This document shows, piece by piece, positions 8,618 through 18,851 of a DNA stretch of 64,000 nt. The stretch spans positions 62,001 through 126,000 of the forward strand of contig NZ_JACCGK010000003.1 in NCBI RefSeq assembly GCF_013416325.1. Reading direction: 5' to 3'. Each line of letters starts with the position of its first letter. Position 1 is the first letter of the stretch. The notes below the pieces were generated by a model. That model did not search any database. It saw nothing but the letters and a program-made list of their open reading frames with translations, and was not told the DNA's origin. The translations under genes and the position numbers were made by a program. Source of the stretch: Vreelandella sedimenti (GTDB taxonomy: Bacteria; Pseudomonadota; Gammaproteobacteria; Pseudomonadales; Halomonadaceae).

Positions 8618-9435
8618 GCGACAGTTACCAACTCACGCAGGGCGATACGCCGCTATTGATTTCGATGCCTCACGCAGGTATCGCGCTAACGCCGGAGGTA
8701 GAGGCGGGGCTTAATAAAGCAGCGCTCAGCCTTGCCGACACCGACTGGCATATACCCCTGCTTTACGACTTTGCCGCCGAGCTCGGGGCGAGCCGTATTG
8801 AGGCGCGCTATTCGCGCTACGTTATCGACCTTAATCGGCCCGAGAACGATACGCCACTCTACGCTGGCGCGACGACCGGGTTGTTCCCCAGTACCGATTT
8901 CGACGGTAATCTGCTGTTTGAAGAGAGTCAGGTACCCTCTAAGGCACAGCGCGACTGGGCCAAAGAGCATGTTTGGCGCCCCTATCACAACGCCCTGGCA
9001 GGCGAATTGGCGCGGCTAAAGGCGCGATTCGGCTATGCGCTGCTATTTGACGCGCACTCTATTCGCTCAAAAATACCGCGGCTTTTCGACGACCAACTGC
9101 CTGATATTAATTTGGGTACCTTCGAGGAGCAAAGCTGCGATCCTGAGCTTAGTCGGACCTTGCAGGCGGTGTGTGCCGCTCAATCGCGTTTCACTCACGT
9201 GGTCAATGGCCGCTTCAAAGGGGGACATATTACCCGGGGGTATGGGGATCCTGATAACCATATTCACGCTGTACAGCTGGAACTCTCCCAGCGCACCTAT
9301 ATGAACGAACCAGACGACGAACAACCGATCTTTGCCTATCGCGAAGACCGTGCCGCTGAAGTACGTCCACTGCTACGTGAACTACTTGAGGCTATGCAGC
9401 GGTGGGGAGAGGTTAGCTACAGCCAGGGTAAATAA
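8614..9435 (+). CDS. hutG: N-formylglutamate deformylase HutG
   Basis: This 273-residue protein belongs to the N-formylglutamate amidohydrolase family and releases glutamate and formate in the last step of the five-step histidine pathway. Recognisable features are ISMPHAG near the start, the [12 protein letters not shown] segment, the metal/substrate region [10 protein letters not shown], and [13 protein letters not shown] followed by [10 protein letters not shown]. The C-terminal GGHITRGYG and [13 protein letters not shown] strings are typical. It overlaps hutI by 4 bp and is the last gene of the operon. The convergent lipoprotein gene ends 21 bp away, with no obvious terminator between them. 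Confidence 0.96.
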   Translation: MSDSYQLTQGDTPLLISMPHAGIALTPEVEAGLNKAALSLADTDWHIPLLYDFAAELGASRIEARYSRYVIDLNRPENDTPLYAGATTGLFPSTDFDGNLLFEESQVPSKAQRDWAKEHVWRPYHNALAGELARLKARFGYALLFDAHSIRSKIPRLFDDQLPDINLGTFEEQSCDPELSRTLQAVCAAQSRFTHVVNGRFKGGHITRGYGDPDNHIHAVQLELSQRTYMNEPDDEQPIFAYREDRAAEVRPLLRELLEAMQRWGEVSYSQGK

Positions 9436-9456
9436 GACAATGTAGTCTTGATTTGC

Positions 9457-10653
9457 TCAATACCCGGTCATTTCCAGGTAGCCCTCGCCAAGCGATTCGC
9501 CGCTGGCGCGGTCGTTGATCACCACTTCACCTTCCCAGTAGGGCACGCTGGTGGTCATCCAGCGGTTGGCGTGGGGCGCTTCGATGTTGATGTCGATTCC
9601 TACTGACGGTATTTCCAGCCGCCATTGGGTGGGCACATTACGACCGGCGACAGTCGACGTTGCCAGCGGCGTCAGCGTAATGTCATCTGATGCTAAGGGG
9701 GTGGCGTCGCCTTGGGGGGTAATCCAGGTGCCGGAGCGGTAGTCTGCACTCTGCTCCTGATCTGCATCGTTGCTATCACCATTACCACCTCCCCGCAGTT
9801 GAAATGCCATCAGTTTGTGGCCGTCATCAAAGTGGATCGAGAACCAGTCCCAGCCTGATTGGCGGGCATCAAGCAGTTGGCTGCTCCACTCACGATCCAG
9901 CCAGCCGCGTCCGCTAACGGTTTTTGTCTCACCGTTAATGGTTACTTCGCCGTTTATCCGCCAGAAGGGCTGGCTGTAGTACATGGAGCCCTGGCCATTC
10001 GCAGCTTTTTGGCTAAAACCCTCTTCGCCGTGCAGTACTAGAGGCCCCTCTGCGGTAAGTTCTAAGCGGTAGCCAAAACGCGACGCGCCTTCGCCGCTGT
10101 AAGCGGTTAGCGTGAGGTGACTAAAATCGCTGCTATCAGACTCTTGGGCTTTAAGCTGCCAATCATCCAGCCAGGCATAAAAGGGGCTAATCATTACGCC
10201 TGCTTGGCTGTCCTGGGGAGTGTTCAATGGAGCCTGTGAGTGGCTGCGCCCGAAACGTTCGGCCACCTGATGCTGCTCGCCTTGGGAGATCGCCATATGG
10301 GCCATCCACAGTTGATCGGCTACCCAAGGCGTCGGTGCAGGGCGTTCGCTGGGTGGCATCAACGCCTGGCGAAAGAGCGTCCACTGCAGGCCGACAGGCT
10401 CACCTGCGGTATCTTCAAGGTTGGCGGTGAGATACCACCATTCGATACGGTAATCCGGATGGGCGGCGTGCTCTTGTGGAAAACTGAGCGGCTGATTAGG
10501 CTCGGCATGTCTAAAACCATCAGCGTCTTGTCCTAAACCGGCAAAGCCTGTGCTGTTGGTTTCGGTTTGCTTTTCTTCGTCACAGCCGTAAAGCGTCAAC
10601 GCTACAGTGGCTAGAAGTAGAAGACGCAGGGTTAGTCGAAGCCTTAAGCTCAT
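9457..10653 (-). CDS. AttH-like lipocalin-fold lipoprotein
   Basis: This 398-residue secreted lipoprotein resembles AttH of the AttEFGH ABC system and the related CrtC/hydroxyneurosporene-dehydrogenase-like double-lipocalin family. The N-terminus is a classic lipoprotein signal: an Arg/Leu-rich hydrophobic stretch ending in LYGC, with Cys24 as the lipidated residue, followed by acidic residues that favour inner-membrane or unusual sorting. Family strings include EWWYLTANLED, WTLFRQALMP, ISPFYAWLDDWQLKA and GWDWFSIHFDDGHKLMAF. AGAGG precedes the ATG, and the gene overlaps the upstream permease by 4 bp. It probably captures or hands over a hydrophobic substrate for the permease; the substrate is unknown. 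Confidence 0.82.
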   Translation of the reverse strand: MSLRLRLTLRLLLLATVALTLYGCDEEKQTETNSTGFAGLGQDADGFRHAEPNQPLSFPQEHAAHPDYRIEWWYLTANLEDTAGEPVGLQWTLFRQALMPPSERPAPTPWVADQLWMAHMAISQGEQHQVAERFGRSHSQAPLNTPQDSQAGVMISPFYAWLDDWQLKAQESDSSDFSHLTLTAYSGEGASRFGYRLELTAEGPLVLHGEEGFSQKAANGQGSMYYSQPFWRINGEVTINGETKTVSGRGWLDREWSSQLLDARQSGWDWFSIHFDDGHKLMAFQLRGGGNGDSNDADQEQSADYRSGTWITPQGDATPLASDDITLTPLATSTVAGRNVPTQWRLEIPSVGIDINIEAPHANRWMTTSVPYWEGEVVINDRASGESLGEGYLEMTGY

Positions 10654-13151
10654 TGATTCGCCTCTTCCGCCAGTAAGGCCCGCGGTGAGGCGCGCCAGAA
10701 ACGCAGCGTGGGCAGGGCTGCTGCCAGGAGTGCCACACCAACGGCGGTGGCCAGGGTAACAGCCATTTGCCCAGGAAATAGATAGAGCGGTAGTCGCCAG
10801 CCGAAGGCGGCCACATTAATAATCGCCACTAATCCCCAGGTAATCGCGATACCCAGTGGAATGGCCAGCAGGCCGGTGGCTAATGCGGCACCGCTCAGTT
10901 GCGCCAGATTCAACTGTGCCAGCAGTGCTCGGGGAACACCCAGCGCCCATAGCGGTGCTAACTGTTGGCGTCGGCTGCGCGCCTGGGTCAGTAGGCTGGC
11001 GAGAAGCGCCAGTGCCGCTACCGCTAGAGTTAATACATTGAGGGCGCGGGTAATGGTAAAGGTACGCTCAAAAATCTCGGTGGCAATACGCTTGATCTCG
11101 CGCTGATCGCTCAGCGCATCGCTACCGAGGTCAAAGCGTTCACGCAGGGCAGTACGTAGGGTATCAACATCAGCGTCATCACTCAGCACTAACCCCATGG
11201 AGCTAGGTGGCGCATCAAAACGAGCGGCTAGCTGGGGCGATGCCATCAGTACCTGCCCGCTGGGGTTGCCGTAGTCGGGATAAATAGCGGCGATGGTCAG
11301 CGTTTCATTGGCGCCCGGCGCGCTAAGCGTCAGGCGATCACCGGGGGAAAGATTCTCTGCGGTGGCGAGTTGCTCGTTAATAAAAATCGCACCATCACTA
11401 AAGGCTGCCCAGGCGGATGAGCGGTCTTGTTGGGTGGCCAGCAGTGGCCAGTGCGGGGTGAGTGATTCGCCAGGGGTAATGCCGTAAAGCTCGATAGGCG
11501 TGCCTAAAGAGCGGCTGCCTTCCGGCGTTGTGGCGGCCTGCAGGGTTGCATCGCTGCGTCGAGTGAGCAGGCGCTCGAAGACCTCCTGGCGATCAGCCAG
11601 CCAAGCATCAATATTCGCATATTGCTCGGTGGGGGCATTCAAATAGAGTGGGGCGACCAAGCGCTGATCAAGCCAGTCTAAAAACGTCAGGCGAAAGCCG
11701 CCGACCATGCTACCGACCCCCAGATTGGTCGCCAATGCGATAAGTAGTGCCATCATGGCCAGTGACAGCCTAGGTAGCTGAAGCTGCATATCCGCCAGCG
11801 CCCAGTGAATAAGCGGGCGCCGCCGGGCAAGGCGTGCCAGCACTTTCAGTACCAGTGCTAAAAAGGGCGGCAACAATAGAGCACTGGCCAGCAGCAGCGC
11901 GGCAATCAGCCCAAAGCCTGCCACTAAACCATCGCCAGGGGACTGAAAGTGTAGCCAGCCATATAGCGCTAGCGCACTACTTAAGGCGAGTGCGCCGGCG
12001 ATGCTCATTAGCGATAATTGGCGGCGGTAACCGCTACGCCAAGCCTGCATCTGGCCTAACTCCAACATGTTTAAGCGGGCCGCGCGCCATAACACGCCGC
12101 TGCCCGCCAGCAGTAGTCCGGCAAGGCTAACCGCCAGCCCACCGACCCAGTAATGCCAGGGCAGGTTGAGCTCTTGCCCCACGCCAGCGCCATATAGTGA
12201 GTTCAGGGTTGCTGCGACATCGGGGAGTAACGAGCGTGCCAGCCATACGCCGCTGGCAATGCCGGCAAGCGCTCCGAACAGGCCGAGCAGGAACAGCTCT
12301 AAGCTGAGCGCTAGCACTAAACTGCGTCCTGATACACCCAGCACACGCAGGGTGCGCAGCATGCCCAGGCGTTGCTCCAACGCTAGCCCTAGCGCTGCTT
12401 GAACGATAAATAGCCCCACGACCCAGGCAAGTAGCCCCAGCGCGGTAAGGTTCAGGTGAAAGCTCTCGGTAAGTTGACCGGGGGAGGCTAGCGTGGTGGC
12501 GCGAGTGAGCGTTAATCCCGGTGGCGCTTCAGCGAGTGCCCCCGGGGCGGCCACGATGCGTGTCAGCTGGTCGCCGCTTTCAAGCAACCGCGCTGCGGCG
12601 GCAATATCCATGATCAGCGTGTCCGGCGGTAGTGCTGGCGCTAAAACGAGCGGCGGGAGTGTTTTGCCATCTGCCAAGGTCGGGGTGGCAGCCGATGCAT
12701 TTTCACGCGCTATCTCCAGGGCTGCCAGGGTGTCAGGCGCTACGCGTGTTTGCCACGGGGGCGTTAGAAAGTCGCTTAACGACGCGGAGGTGTTGGCTTG
12801 AGCCAGCGCGTTATCGCTGGAAAGAGTCAGTGGGTCAATGCCGATCAGGGTTAGCCGAGTGCCATCTTGGGTAATTATTTCACCCTCTAGCATAGGCGAA
12901 ACGGGCAAGCCTGCTTGGCGCAGGGCGTGATACTCGGCACGACTGAATGGCGTGCCATCGCGCCGCTCAAGCTGATCCAACTGGGTGTCAAACAGCGCAT
13001 CGGCGCGGGCATAGCTGTCTCGCGCGGTGGCGTTGATCGCTTGGATACCACTCCATAGGGCACTGGCCACCCATAGGCCGAGCAGCAGCATAATCAGTTG
13101 CCCGGGGTGGCGCCGGTAGTGGCTAAGTAGCGTGGATAACACCCGGATCAT
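10650..13151 (-). CDS. FtsX-family ABC permease, AttF/AttG-type fusion
   Basis: The 833-residue membrane protein has an N-terminal anchor (about residues 18-38), a large periplasmic segment, then two four-helix FtsX blocks, one around 230-370 and the other at the C-terminus (about 700-825), with further helices in between. This two-FtsX-domain layout fits the single-chain permeases of the lipoprotein/macrolide-exporter superfamily, and the gene order matches AttEFGH. It overlaps both neighbours by 4 bp, so ATPase, permease and lipoprotein are translationally coupled. Such systems act mechanically on periplasmic substrates and need not import anything. The substrate is not predictable from the sequence. 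Confidence 0.85.
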   Translation of the reverse strand: MIRVLSTLLSHYRRHPGQLIMLLLGLWVASALWSGIQAINATARDSYARADALFDTQLDQLERRDGTPFSRAEYHALRQAGLPVSPMLEGEIITQDGTRLTLIGIDPLTLSSDNALAQANTSASLSDFLTPPWQTRVAPDTLAALEIARENASAATPTLADGKTLPPLVLAPALPPDTLIMDIAAAARLLESGDQLTRIVAAPGALAEAPPGLTLTRATTLASPGQLTESFHLNLTALGLLAWVVGLFIVQAALGLALEQRLGMLRTLRVLGVSGRSLVLALSLELFLLGLFGALAGIASGVWLARSLLPDVAATLNSLYGAGVGQELNLPWHYWVGGLAVSLAGLLLAGSGVLWRAARLNMLELGQMQAWRSGYRRQLSLMSIAGALALSSALALYGWLHFQSPGDGLVAGFGLIAALLLASALLLPPFLALVLKVLARLARRRPLIHWALADMQLQLPRLSLAMMALLIALATNLGVGSMVGGFRLTFLDWLDQRLVAPLYLNAPTEQYANIDAWLADRQEVFERLLTRRSDATLQAATTPEGSRSLGTPIELYGITPGESLTPHWPLLATQQDRSSAWAAFSDGAIFINEQLATAENLSPGDRLTLSAPGANETLTIAAIYPDYGNPSGQVLMASPQLAARFDAPPSSMGLVLSDDADVDTLRTALRERFDLGSDALSDQREIKRIATEIFERTFTITRALNVLTLAVAALALLASLLTQARSRRQQLAPLWALGVPRALLAQLNLAQLSGAALATGLLAIPLGIAITWGLVAIINVAAFGWRLPLYLFPGQMAVTLATAVGVALLAAALPTLRFWRASPRALLAEEANQ

Positions 13152-13813
13152 GGTGCCGCTTCTAGTAGATTACCGTGGCTTAAGCGTAGGCAGCGGTCAA
13201 GCGGAGCCGCTACCTGGGGACTGTGGGTGACAATGAGCAGGGCGCACTGAGTCTCGCGAACCAGACTCAATAGCAGTTCAAGCACCTCGCCTGCGGTGGT
13301 TTCATCTAAATTGCCTGTAAGTTCATCGGCAAGCAGCAGAGGCGGGCGCGGCGCCAGGGCGCGGCCAATGGCCAGCCGCTGCTGCTGGCCACCAGAGAGC
13401 TGCTCCGGATAACGTTTTTCCATGCCATGCAGCCCAAGCCGCTCAATTAAGTAGTTGGTCCAGTCGGCATCGTCGCGTTTGGCTAAGCGCGCCTGTAAGC
13501 GCAGATTGTCGATGACCGTTAAGCTGGGTACTAAGTGGAATTGCTGGAAGACTAAACCCAGTTGCTCACGGCGTAGCCTGGCACGTGTGGGCTCAGGTAG
13601 AGACGCGACGTTCTGGTTTTCGAAGCTAACTGTTCCTTGGTCGGGAAGATCTAAACCAGCGGCAAGATGCAGTAGGGTGGATTTGCCGCTCCCAGATTCT
13701 CCCATAAGCGCCAGGCTTTGCCCTGCTGCAAGGCGAAGGGAGACATTGTCGAGCACGTTCAGCGGCCCTTGTGGCGTTGTGTAGGTTTTATGTACCTGAT
13801 GAAATTCCAGCAT
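13148..13813 (-). CDS. ABC transporter ATP-binding protein, LolD/MacB/AttE type
   Basis: This 221-residue ATPase has Walker [10 protein letters not shown] (about 36-44), Q-loop region [13 protein letters not shown], signature LSGGQQQR (about 139-146), Walker [13 protein letters not shown] and the H-loop ITHS. The ADELTGNLD string and short length are typical of the LolD/MacB class that drives FtsX-type permeases. It is the first gene of a three-gene leftward operon with the fused permease and the lipocalin-like lipoprotein, each overlapping the next by 4 bp. Confidence 0.93.
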   Translation of the reverse strand: MLEFHQVHKTYTTPQGPLNVLDNVSLRLAAGQSLALMGESGSGKSTLLHLAAGLDLPDQGTVSFENQNVASLPEPTRARLRREQLGLVFQQFHLVPSLTVIDNLRLQARLAKRDDADWTNYLIERLGLHGMEKRYPEQLSGGQQQRLAIGRALAPRPPLLLADELTGNLDETTAGEVLELLLSLVRETQCALLIVTHSPQVAAPLDRCLRLSHGNLLEAAP

Positions 13814-13853
13814 GGCTGCTTTTGTTGTCCATTAAAGTAGAGGCTAGTTGATG

Positions 13854-15407
13854 CTAGTTTGGAGCCCCTGGCGCACCGCGCTCCCCATATACTGCTATTC
13901 CACCCCTGCCCGTGCGTTTAATGAAATACATACTTTTATCCGCGGCATCAATAAGCTCGCCTGCATCGCCAAATCCGCCGTCGTCCAGGCAGGCAATGCC
14001 AATTGAAACGGAGACATAGATAGGGTGCTGGCCGTCGTGAGCCATCGGCGTTTTTTCTAAACGCTGGGCAATGCGTTTGGCGAATACTTGAGCTGCCTGG
14101 GCATCTTCATCTGGCAAAATGACCAGGAACTCTTCGCCTCCCCAGCGCCCCGCAAGATCGCCTTCACGAATAAGCGACTGCAGCGTTTTGCCGAATTTTT
14201 GCAGCACGTTGTCGCCCATTTGGTGACCATATTGATCGTTGAGCCTTTTAAAGTGGTCAAGATCAATAAATACCACTGACATAATGCGTGACTGGCTTTG
14301 GCAAAGGATAAAACGTTTATGCGTCTGCTCTTCAAGCCAGGATCGGTTGGCAAGACCGGTGAGCATGTCTGTTCGTGAACGCTCTTCTAGCTCATCTTGC
14401 CGTTGACGCAGGGAGGTGAGCTCTACTTGTTGAGTATCAAAGCGCGCTTTGAGCTGTAAAGTCTGTTGAAACAGCAGCTGTTGGGCCTCAGCAAGCAACG
14501 ATTCGTTATCCTGCAAAGGTGGCGCCGTCATTTGCAGCATGTCTGCCAGCGCTGGCAACTGTTCCTGAATATTCTCTAACAAAAGCCGTAATGAGATCGC
14601 ATGGGCGCCCTGGTAGGTTTCAAACTCTCGTACCACAGCGATGAGCGACTGCGCAGGATGTGAAGAGAGCCAGGCGTCGGCGATGGGCCCAGATAGCTGA
14701 ATGCAAAGTCTATCGGCAGCGGTAATGTCGTACTCACCGTGGCTGTCGCAGATACGCTGAGCGAGCGGTGTTGGAACACCCCACTTGGCGGCGAGCCAAG
14801 CGCCTACTTGAGAGTGGTCGCAGCCAAAAAGGCGCTGTTCTGATTCGGATAACTGTCGATGAGAGAGTGCGTATTCAGCATATAACTCATTGCTTTCTTT
14901 CGGGTATGTCGCCCTTAAGGCCATGATGCCAATGTCTTGTAGTAAGGCGGCAGTGAAAACGGGCCCCGCCATGTCCGGGCAAAGCTGTATGGCAAGGTGC
15001 CGTGCTGCTAACGAGGCAATGATAGAGCGCATCCATACCCGCTGATAATGGGCGTCAATACCTCTGTTTTGAAGCAGGCTGAAGCTCATTACCGCTGCCA
15101 GCGTGGTGTCTAACCCCAAACGAGCCGTTGCTTCTTGGCACGCATTTACCTTTATATGGCTACGTGAGAAAAAGGCGCTATTGGCTAGGGTAATGATACG
15201 TATGCTCAAGGCGGGGTCACGCTCGATAGCATTGGCGTAGTCGTTTACCGACGGATGCTCAGTACGCGCCAATTTTAAAACGTTAACGGCGACAGCAGGG
15301 AGGGTAGGTAAGTTTGGACACTTGAGTAGATCGGCTATCAAAAATGACGGTAATTCTGTCGTTAAGACCAGGTCTTGCGAATTATCCCTTGCCTGGATGG
15401 CCTGCAT
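13854..15407 (-). CDS. HDOD-GGDEF protein, probable diguanylate cyclase
   Basis: The 517-residue protein has an N-terminal HDOD domain (about 25-230, starting LPTLPAVAVNVLKL and including LLQDIGIMAL), a linker predicted as coiled coil (about 305-345), and a C-terminal GGDEF domain (about 346-510). The active-site loop reads GGEEF (423-427), a catalytically competent variant. An RxxD inhibitory site, REGD, lies at 414-417, exactly five residues before it, so c-di-GMP feedback inhibition is expected. No membrane segment is visible; it should be cytosolic. AAGGAGAG precedes the ATG. It is monocistronic. Predicted activity: two GTP to c-di-GMP, with HDOD perhaps acting as the input or partner module. 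Confidence 0.9.
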   Translation of the reverse strand: MQAIQARDNSQDLVLTTELPSFLIADLLKCPNLPTLPAVAVNVLKLARTEHPSVNDYANAIERDPALSIRIITLANSAFFSRSHIKVNACQEATARLGLDTTLAAVMSFSLLQNRGIDAHYQRVWMRSIIASLAARHLAIQLCPDMAGPVFTAALLQDIGIMALRATYPKESNELYAEYALSHRQLSESEQRLFGCDHSQVGAWLAAKWGVPTPLAQRICDSHGEYDITAADRLCIQLSGPIADAWLSSHPAQSLIAVVREFETYQGAHAISLRLLLENIQEQLPALADMLQMTAPPLQDNESLLAEAQQLLFQQTLQLKARFDTQQVELTSLRQRQDELEERSRTDMLTGLANRSWLEEQTHKRFILCQSQSRIMSVVFIDLDHFKRLNDQYGHQMGDNVLQKFGKTLQSLIREGDLAGRWGGEEFLVILPDEDAQAAQVFAKRIAQRLEKTPMAHDGQHPIYVSVSIGIACLDDGGFGDAGELIDAADKSMYFIKRTGRGGIAVYGERGAPGAPN

Positions 15408-15764
15408 TATTCTCTCCTTACTTACGCGTATTTAGCTTGCAGCAGCCTTGAGCCATCCATGGCAATTTCGTATTGGGCAGTATTCAGTCGTTTGTATTAA
15501 ACCACTTTAGGTGATTCGTCTGCTAAATACTCGCGTTGAATGCCAATTTTTTTACAGCTCAAAGTTCAAAAAATACGCCAAACCGAGATGTTATGTAAGA
15601 TATTTCTCAGAATCAGGTAAGAAGCTGGCTATTCGTCGTCCGGCTCGATGTGCGACTAAAGAGTATAGAGAGGACCCTTTTTTTATCTCAATTCAACTAC
15701 CATACTAGTCATATCAGTTCCTGACGCTAATCGTCTCGGGCTTCTCTAATTAGGATCAGGTGCA
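15408..15764. other. Intergenic region between diguanylate cyclase and GntR genes
   Basis: This 357-bp gap separates divergently transcribed genes and must hold both promoters. A 65-codon frame inside it has no ribosome-binding site and unremarkable composition, so it is not called. An ACTAGT-centred near-palindrome (CATACTAGTCATATC at about 15701-15715) lies about 50 bp before the GntR gene and is a weak candidate for its own operator. Nothing else stands out. Confidence 0.5.
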
Positions 15765-16517
15765 ATGCACACGACATTACAAACGCTATGGCAGGAAACC
15801 CACGAAGGGGAATCAGTTCGCCAACGGCTATTTCATGTGCTGAGGCAGTCGATTATTCAGATGGTGCTGGCGCCGGGGCAGGCGCTATCAGAAAAGGAGC
15901 TTGCTGACACCTTTTCGGTGAGCCGTCAGCCGGTGCGGGAAGCTTTTATAAGACTCTCTGAGGCTGGGCTGGTGGAGGTGAAACCTCAGCGCGGCACCTA
16001 TGTAGTCAGGATATCCCAGCGGGCAGTGCTCGAGGCGCGCTTTGTACGTGAAGCGGTTGAGGTAGCCGTTGTAAGGCTGGCGGCCGAAAAAGGCCTTGAT
16101 CCAGCAGTGCTGACAGATTTGCACGATCTGTTAGCGCGGCAGCGTCGCTGTATTGAGCCTAATGATAACGATCGCTTTTACCGTCTTGATGAAGCCTTCC
16201 ACCGCACGCTTTCACTGGGGGTAGAGCAGCACGCCGCCTGGAAAGTCATCGAAGAAGTCCGTGCTCAACTTGACCGGGTACGCTACCTCAGTGTGCCTCA
16301 TAGCACCCCGCTGGAACGGCTTGTGAGCCAGCATGCCAGCATCGTTGCTGCCATTGAGTCACGAGACACCCAGCAAGCTGAAGAAGCGATGTCGCTGCAT
16401 TTGCGTGAAATTTTGGTCTCTATGCCCGACTTGGTTCGTCGTTTCCCCGCGATGTTTGATGGAAAAGCAGCGTTCGAAGAACAAGAAAACCCAGCTCTTA
16501 AGCAGGAGACGATCTAA
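15765..16517 (+). CDS. GntR-family regulator (FCD type) of hexonate catabolism
   Basis: This 250-residue regulator has a winged helix-turn-helix (about 18-85, with [27 protein letters not shown]) and an all-helical FCD ligand-binding domain (about 95-230). It belongs to the FadR/UxuR-ExuR side of the GntR family, whose members often bind hexuronates or hexonates. Its TAA stop shares a base with the ATG of the ManD-like gene, so it heads the operon and may regulate it and itself. The inducer is probably mannonate, gulonate or fructuronate, inferred only from the neighbours. Confidence 0.9.
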   Translation: MHTTLQTLWQETHEGESVRQRLFHVLRQSIIQMVLAPGQALSEKELADTFSVSRQPVREAFIRLSEAGLVEVKPQRGTYVVRISQRAVLEARFVREAVEVAVVRLAAEKGLDPAVLTDLHDLLARQRRCIEPNDNDRFYRLDEAFHRTLSLGVEQHAAWKVIEEVRAQLDRVRYLSVPHSTPLERLVSQHASIVAAIESRDTQQAEEAMSLHLREILVSMPDLVRRFPAMFDGKAAFEEQENPALKQETI

Positions 16518-17728
16518 TGAAGATTGAGCAGGCTTATACCATTGTGACCTCGCCGGGGCGCAATTTTGTGACGCTGAAGATTGTGACCGACCAGGGTGAA
16601 TACGGCATTGGCGATGCAACGCTCAATGGTCGTGAATTGGCTGTGGTGGCGTATCTAGAGGAGCACGTCATTCCGACGTTAATCGGGCGCGATCCTCAGC
16701 GTATTGAAGATATCTGGCACTACCTTTACCGCGGCGCTTACTGGCGGCGTGGGCCTGTCACCATGAGTGCGATCGCCGCCGTAGACATGGCACTTTGGGA
16801 TATTAAGGCGAAGCTTGCGGGCATGCCGCTGTATCAATTGTTGGGTGGTAAAAGCCGTGATCGGGTGATGGTGTATGGCCATGCAACGGGGCGAGATATT
16901 GAGGCGTGCCTGGAAGAGGTCGCCCGTCACGTGGATGAGGGCTATAAAGCCGTGCGCGTTCAAGCCGGTGTGCCAGGTATTGCCAGTATTTATGGTGTCG
17001 CCAAAAAAGAGGGCGAGCCCTACGAACCTGCAGATTCTGATTTGCCTGCAGAGCATGTGTGGAGTACCAGTAAATACTTAAACCATGTGCCTAAATTATT
17101 TGCCGCCGTACGTGAGCGCTTCGGCGATGATTTGCACGTGCTACACGATGTTCATCATCGTCTGACGCCCATTGAGGCTGCTCGCTTAGGTAAAGAAGTG
17201 GAGCCCTACCATCTCTTTTGGCTCGAAGACTGCGTACCGGCTGAGAATCAGGAGGCGTTTGGCCTTATCCGCCAGCACACCACCACGCCGCTGGCCGTAG
17301 GCGAAGTCTTTAACAGCCTTTTTGATGCCAAAGCGCTGATTGAAAACCAATGGATCGACTATATACGCGCCACTCTGACTCACGCCGGTGGGATTACCCA
17401 TGTACGCCGAATCGCCGATTTAGCCGGGCTTTATCACGTGCGTACCGGCTTCCATGGGCCAACGGATCTTTCACCGGTTTGCCTGGGGGCGGCGATTCAT
17501 TTTGATACCTGGGTACCCAACTTTGGTATCCAGGAATACATGCCGCATTCCAGCGCAACTGACGAAGTCTTCCCCCACGATTATCGCTTTGAAGATGGGC
17601 ATTTCATCGTCGGTGAAAAGCCGGGGCACGGCGTTGATATCGACGAAAAGCTAGCCAAGCAATACCCCTATAAACGCGCCAGCCTGCCGGTGAACCGGTT
17701 AGAAGACGGCACCTTGTGGCACTGGTGA
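16517..17728 (+). CDS. ManD/RspA-type sugar-acid dehydratase (enolase superfamily)
   Basis: This 403-residue enolase-superfamily protein is very close to the D-mannonate dehydratase (ManD) subgroup; the opening [19 protein letters not shown] and [13 protein letters not shown] are nearly diagnostic. Mg2+ ligands are Asp211, Glu237 and Glu263, with acid/base candidates His213 and His313 and Tyr160. Residue 315, two after the catalytic His, is Pro. As I recall from the ManD subgroup literature, Ala here marks high-efficiency mannonate dehydratases and Pro marks low-efficiency mannonate/gluconate members, so this is probably the low-efficiency (RspA-like) class. UxuA in the same operon would then carry the main flux. 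The start overlaps the GntR stop, with GGAG upstream. Confidence 0.9.
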   Translation: MKIEQAYTIVTSPGRNFVTLKIVTDQGEYGIGDATLNGRELAVVAYLEEHVIPTLIGRDPQRIEDIWHYLYRGAYWRRGPVTMSAIAAVDMALWDIKAKLAGMPLYQLLGGKSRDRVMVYGHATGRDIEACLEEVARHVDEGYKAVRVQAGVPGIASIYGVAKKEGEPYEPADSDLPAEHVWSTSKYLNHVPKLFAAVRERFGDDLHVLHDVHHRLTPIEAARLGKEVEPYHLFWLEDCVPAENQEAFGLIRQHTTTPLAVGEVFNSLFDAKALIENQWIDYIRATLTHAGGITHVRRIADLAGLYHVRTGFHGPTDLSPVCLGAAIHFDTWVPNFGIQEYMPHSSATDEVFPHDYRFEDGHFIVGEKPGHGVDIDEKLAKQYPYKRASLPVNRLEDGTLWHW

Positions 17729-17742
17729 AGGAGTTCATCTAA

Positions 17743-18765
17743 ATGCAAGCATTTCAAGTAAAGGCGCCCCATGACTACCAGGTCGCAGAAGTCGATCCGC
17801 CCAAGGTGGCTGCTGGTGAAGCACTGGTACGCGTAGCATTTGCCGGTATCTGCGGCTCGGATATGCACATTATCCATGGCGACAATGCCTTTGTGCGCTT
17901 TCCGCGCATCACCGGGCATGAGTTCGCCGGGGTAGTGGAGGCGGTAGGGGAAGGCGTGGCTGAGGTATTCGTCGGGGATCGCGTGTGCATTGATCCTGTT
18001 ATCAGCTGTGGTCAGTGCTATCCCTGCCGGATTGGCCGTCCCAACGTGTGCAGTTCGCTTGAAGTGATCGGCGTGCATCGCGATGGTGGTTTTGAAGAGT
18101 TTGTGGCCGTCCCCGCGGCTAACGTGCATCAGCTACCTGATCATATCGGACTCGATGCTGCTGCCTTAGTTGAGCCCTACACCATTGCCGCCAACGTGCT
18201 TGATCGTATGCAGCCGCACCCTGGTGACCGGCTAATGATTCTGGGCGCCGGCGTTATTGGCCTTACGATCCTGCAGATGGCTCTGGCCAAGGGGATTAAA
18301 GAGGTCATCGTCACTGACGTTATTAATGAACGATTAGCGGCGGCAAAACAGCTTGGGGCAGCGCAGGTATTTAATAGCCGCGAGCAGGATGTCGAAAAAG
18401 AAGTGCTTGCCTTGACCCAGGGTGAAGGCGTGCCACTAATCGCCGATGCGGCCTGTGTGCCAGCGCTGCTACCGCAAATGCTGCGTTTAGCGTCGCCAGC
18501 AGGGCGCATTGGTCTGCTGGGCTTTAGCGTTCAGCCCAGCGAGCTCGTACAGCTAGAGGTGATCAAGAAAGAACTGACCCTGGTGGGGTCGCGACTTAAC
18601 AACCGCAAGTTTCCGGAGGTGCTTAAGCTCATGGCAAGTGGGCAGTTGGATCCGTTGGCGTTAGTTAGCCATCGGTTGCCGCTAAGCGACATGCCCAGCG
18701 CTATCGACATGCTGGATCACCGACCAGAAGAGGCCCGTAAGGTGCTGATTCAAATTAGTGCTTGA
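17743..18765 (+). CDS. Zinc-dependent alcohol dehydrogenase, RspB/L-gulonate 5-dehydrogenase-like
   Basis: This 340-residue medium-chain dehydrogenase has the catalytic zinc motif GHEFAGVV with ICGSD upstream, the structural-zinc cysteines in CGQCYPCRIGRPNVC, and a Rossmann segment GAGVIGLTILQMA. It resembles E. coli RspB, which is always found with RspA/ManD-like dehydratases. Relatives in Halomonadaceae have been assigned as L-gulonate 5-dehydrogenases producing D-fructuronate, which would then be reduced by the fructuronate reductase encoded here. AAGGAG precedes the ATG. That substrate is inferred from context and recall, and other hexonates are possible. Confidence 0.85.
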   Translation: MQAFQVKAPHDYQVAEVDPPKVAAGEALVRVAFAGICGSDMHIIHGDNAFVRFPRITGHEFAGVVEAVGEGVAEVFVGDRVCIDPVISCGQCYPCRIGRPNVCSSLEVIGVHRDGGFEEFVAVPAANVHQLPDHIGLDAAALVEPYTIAANVLDRMQPHPGDRLMILGAGVIGLTILQMALAKGIKEVIVTDVINERLAAAKQLGAAQVFNSREQDVEKEVLALTQGEGVPLIADAACVPALLPQMLRLASPAGRIGLLGFSVQPSELVQLEVIKKELTLVGSRLNNRKFPEVLKLMASGQLDPLALVSHRLPLSDMPSAIDMLDHRPEEARKVLIQISA

Positions 18766-18851
18766 GGGATGCGATACCAACCCACGCCAACCCACGCGCA
18801 ATTAATAGCTGCAATTAACAACTAACAACACCCGTGTGCAGGAGAAAGACA

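Noticed and set aside
15511..15708. 65-codon rightward frame in the gap before the GntR gene
   Set aside because: It has no ribosome-binding site, an unremarkable composition and no recognisable protein, in a region that must hold two promoters.
18777..18796. CCAACCCACG tandem repeat before the TRAP binding-protein gene
   Set aside because: Two 10-bp copies only, no symmetry and no clear operator character.
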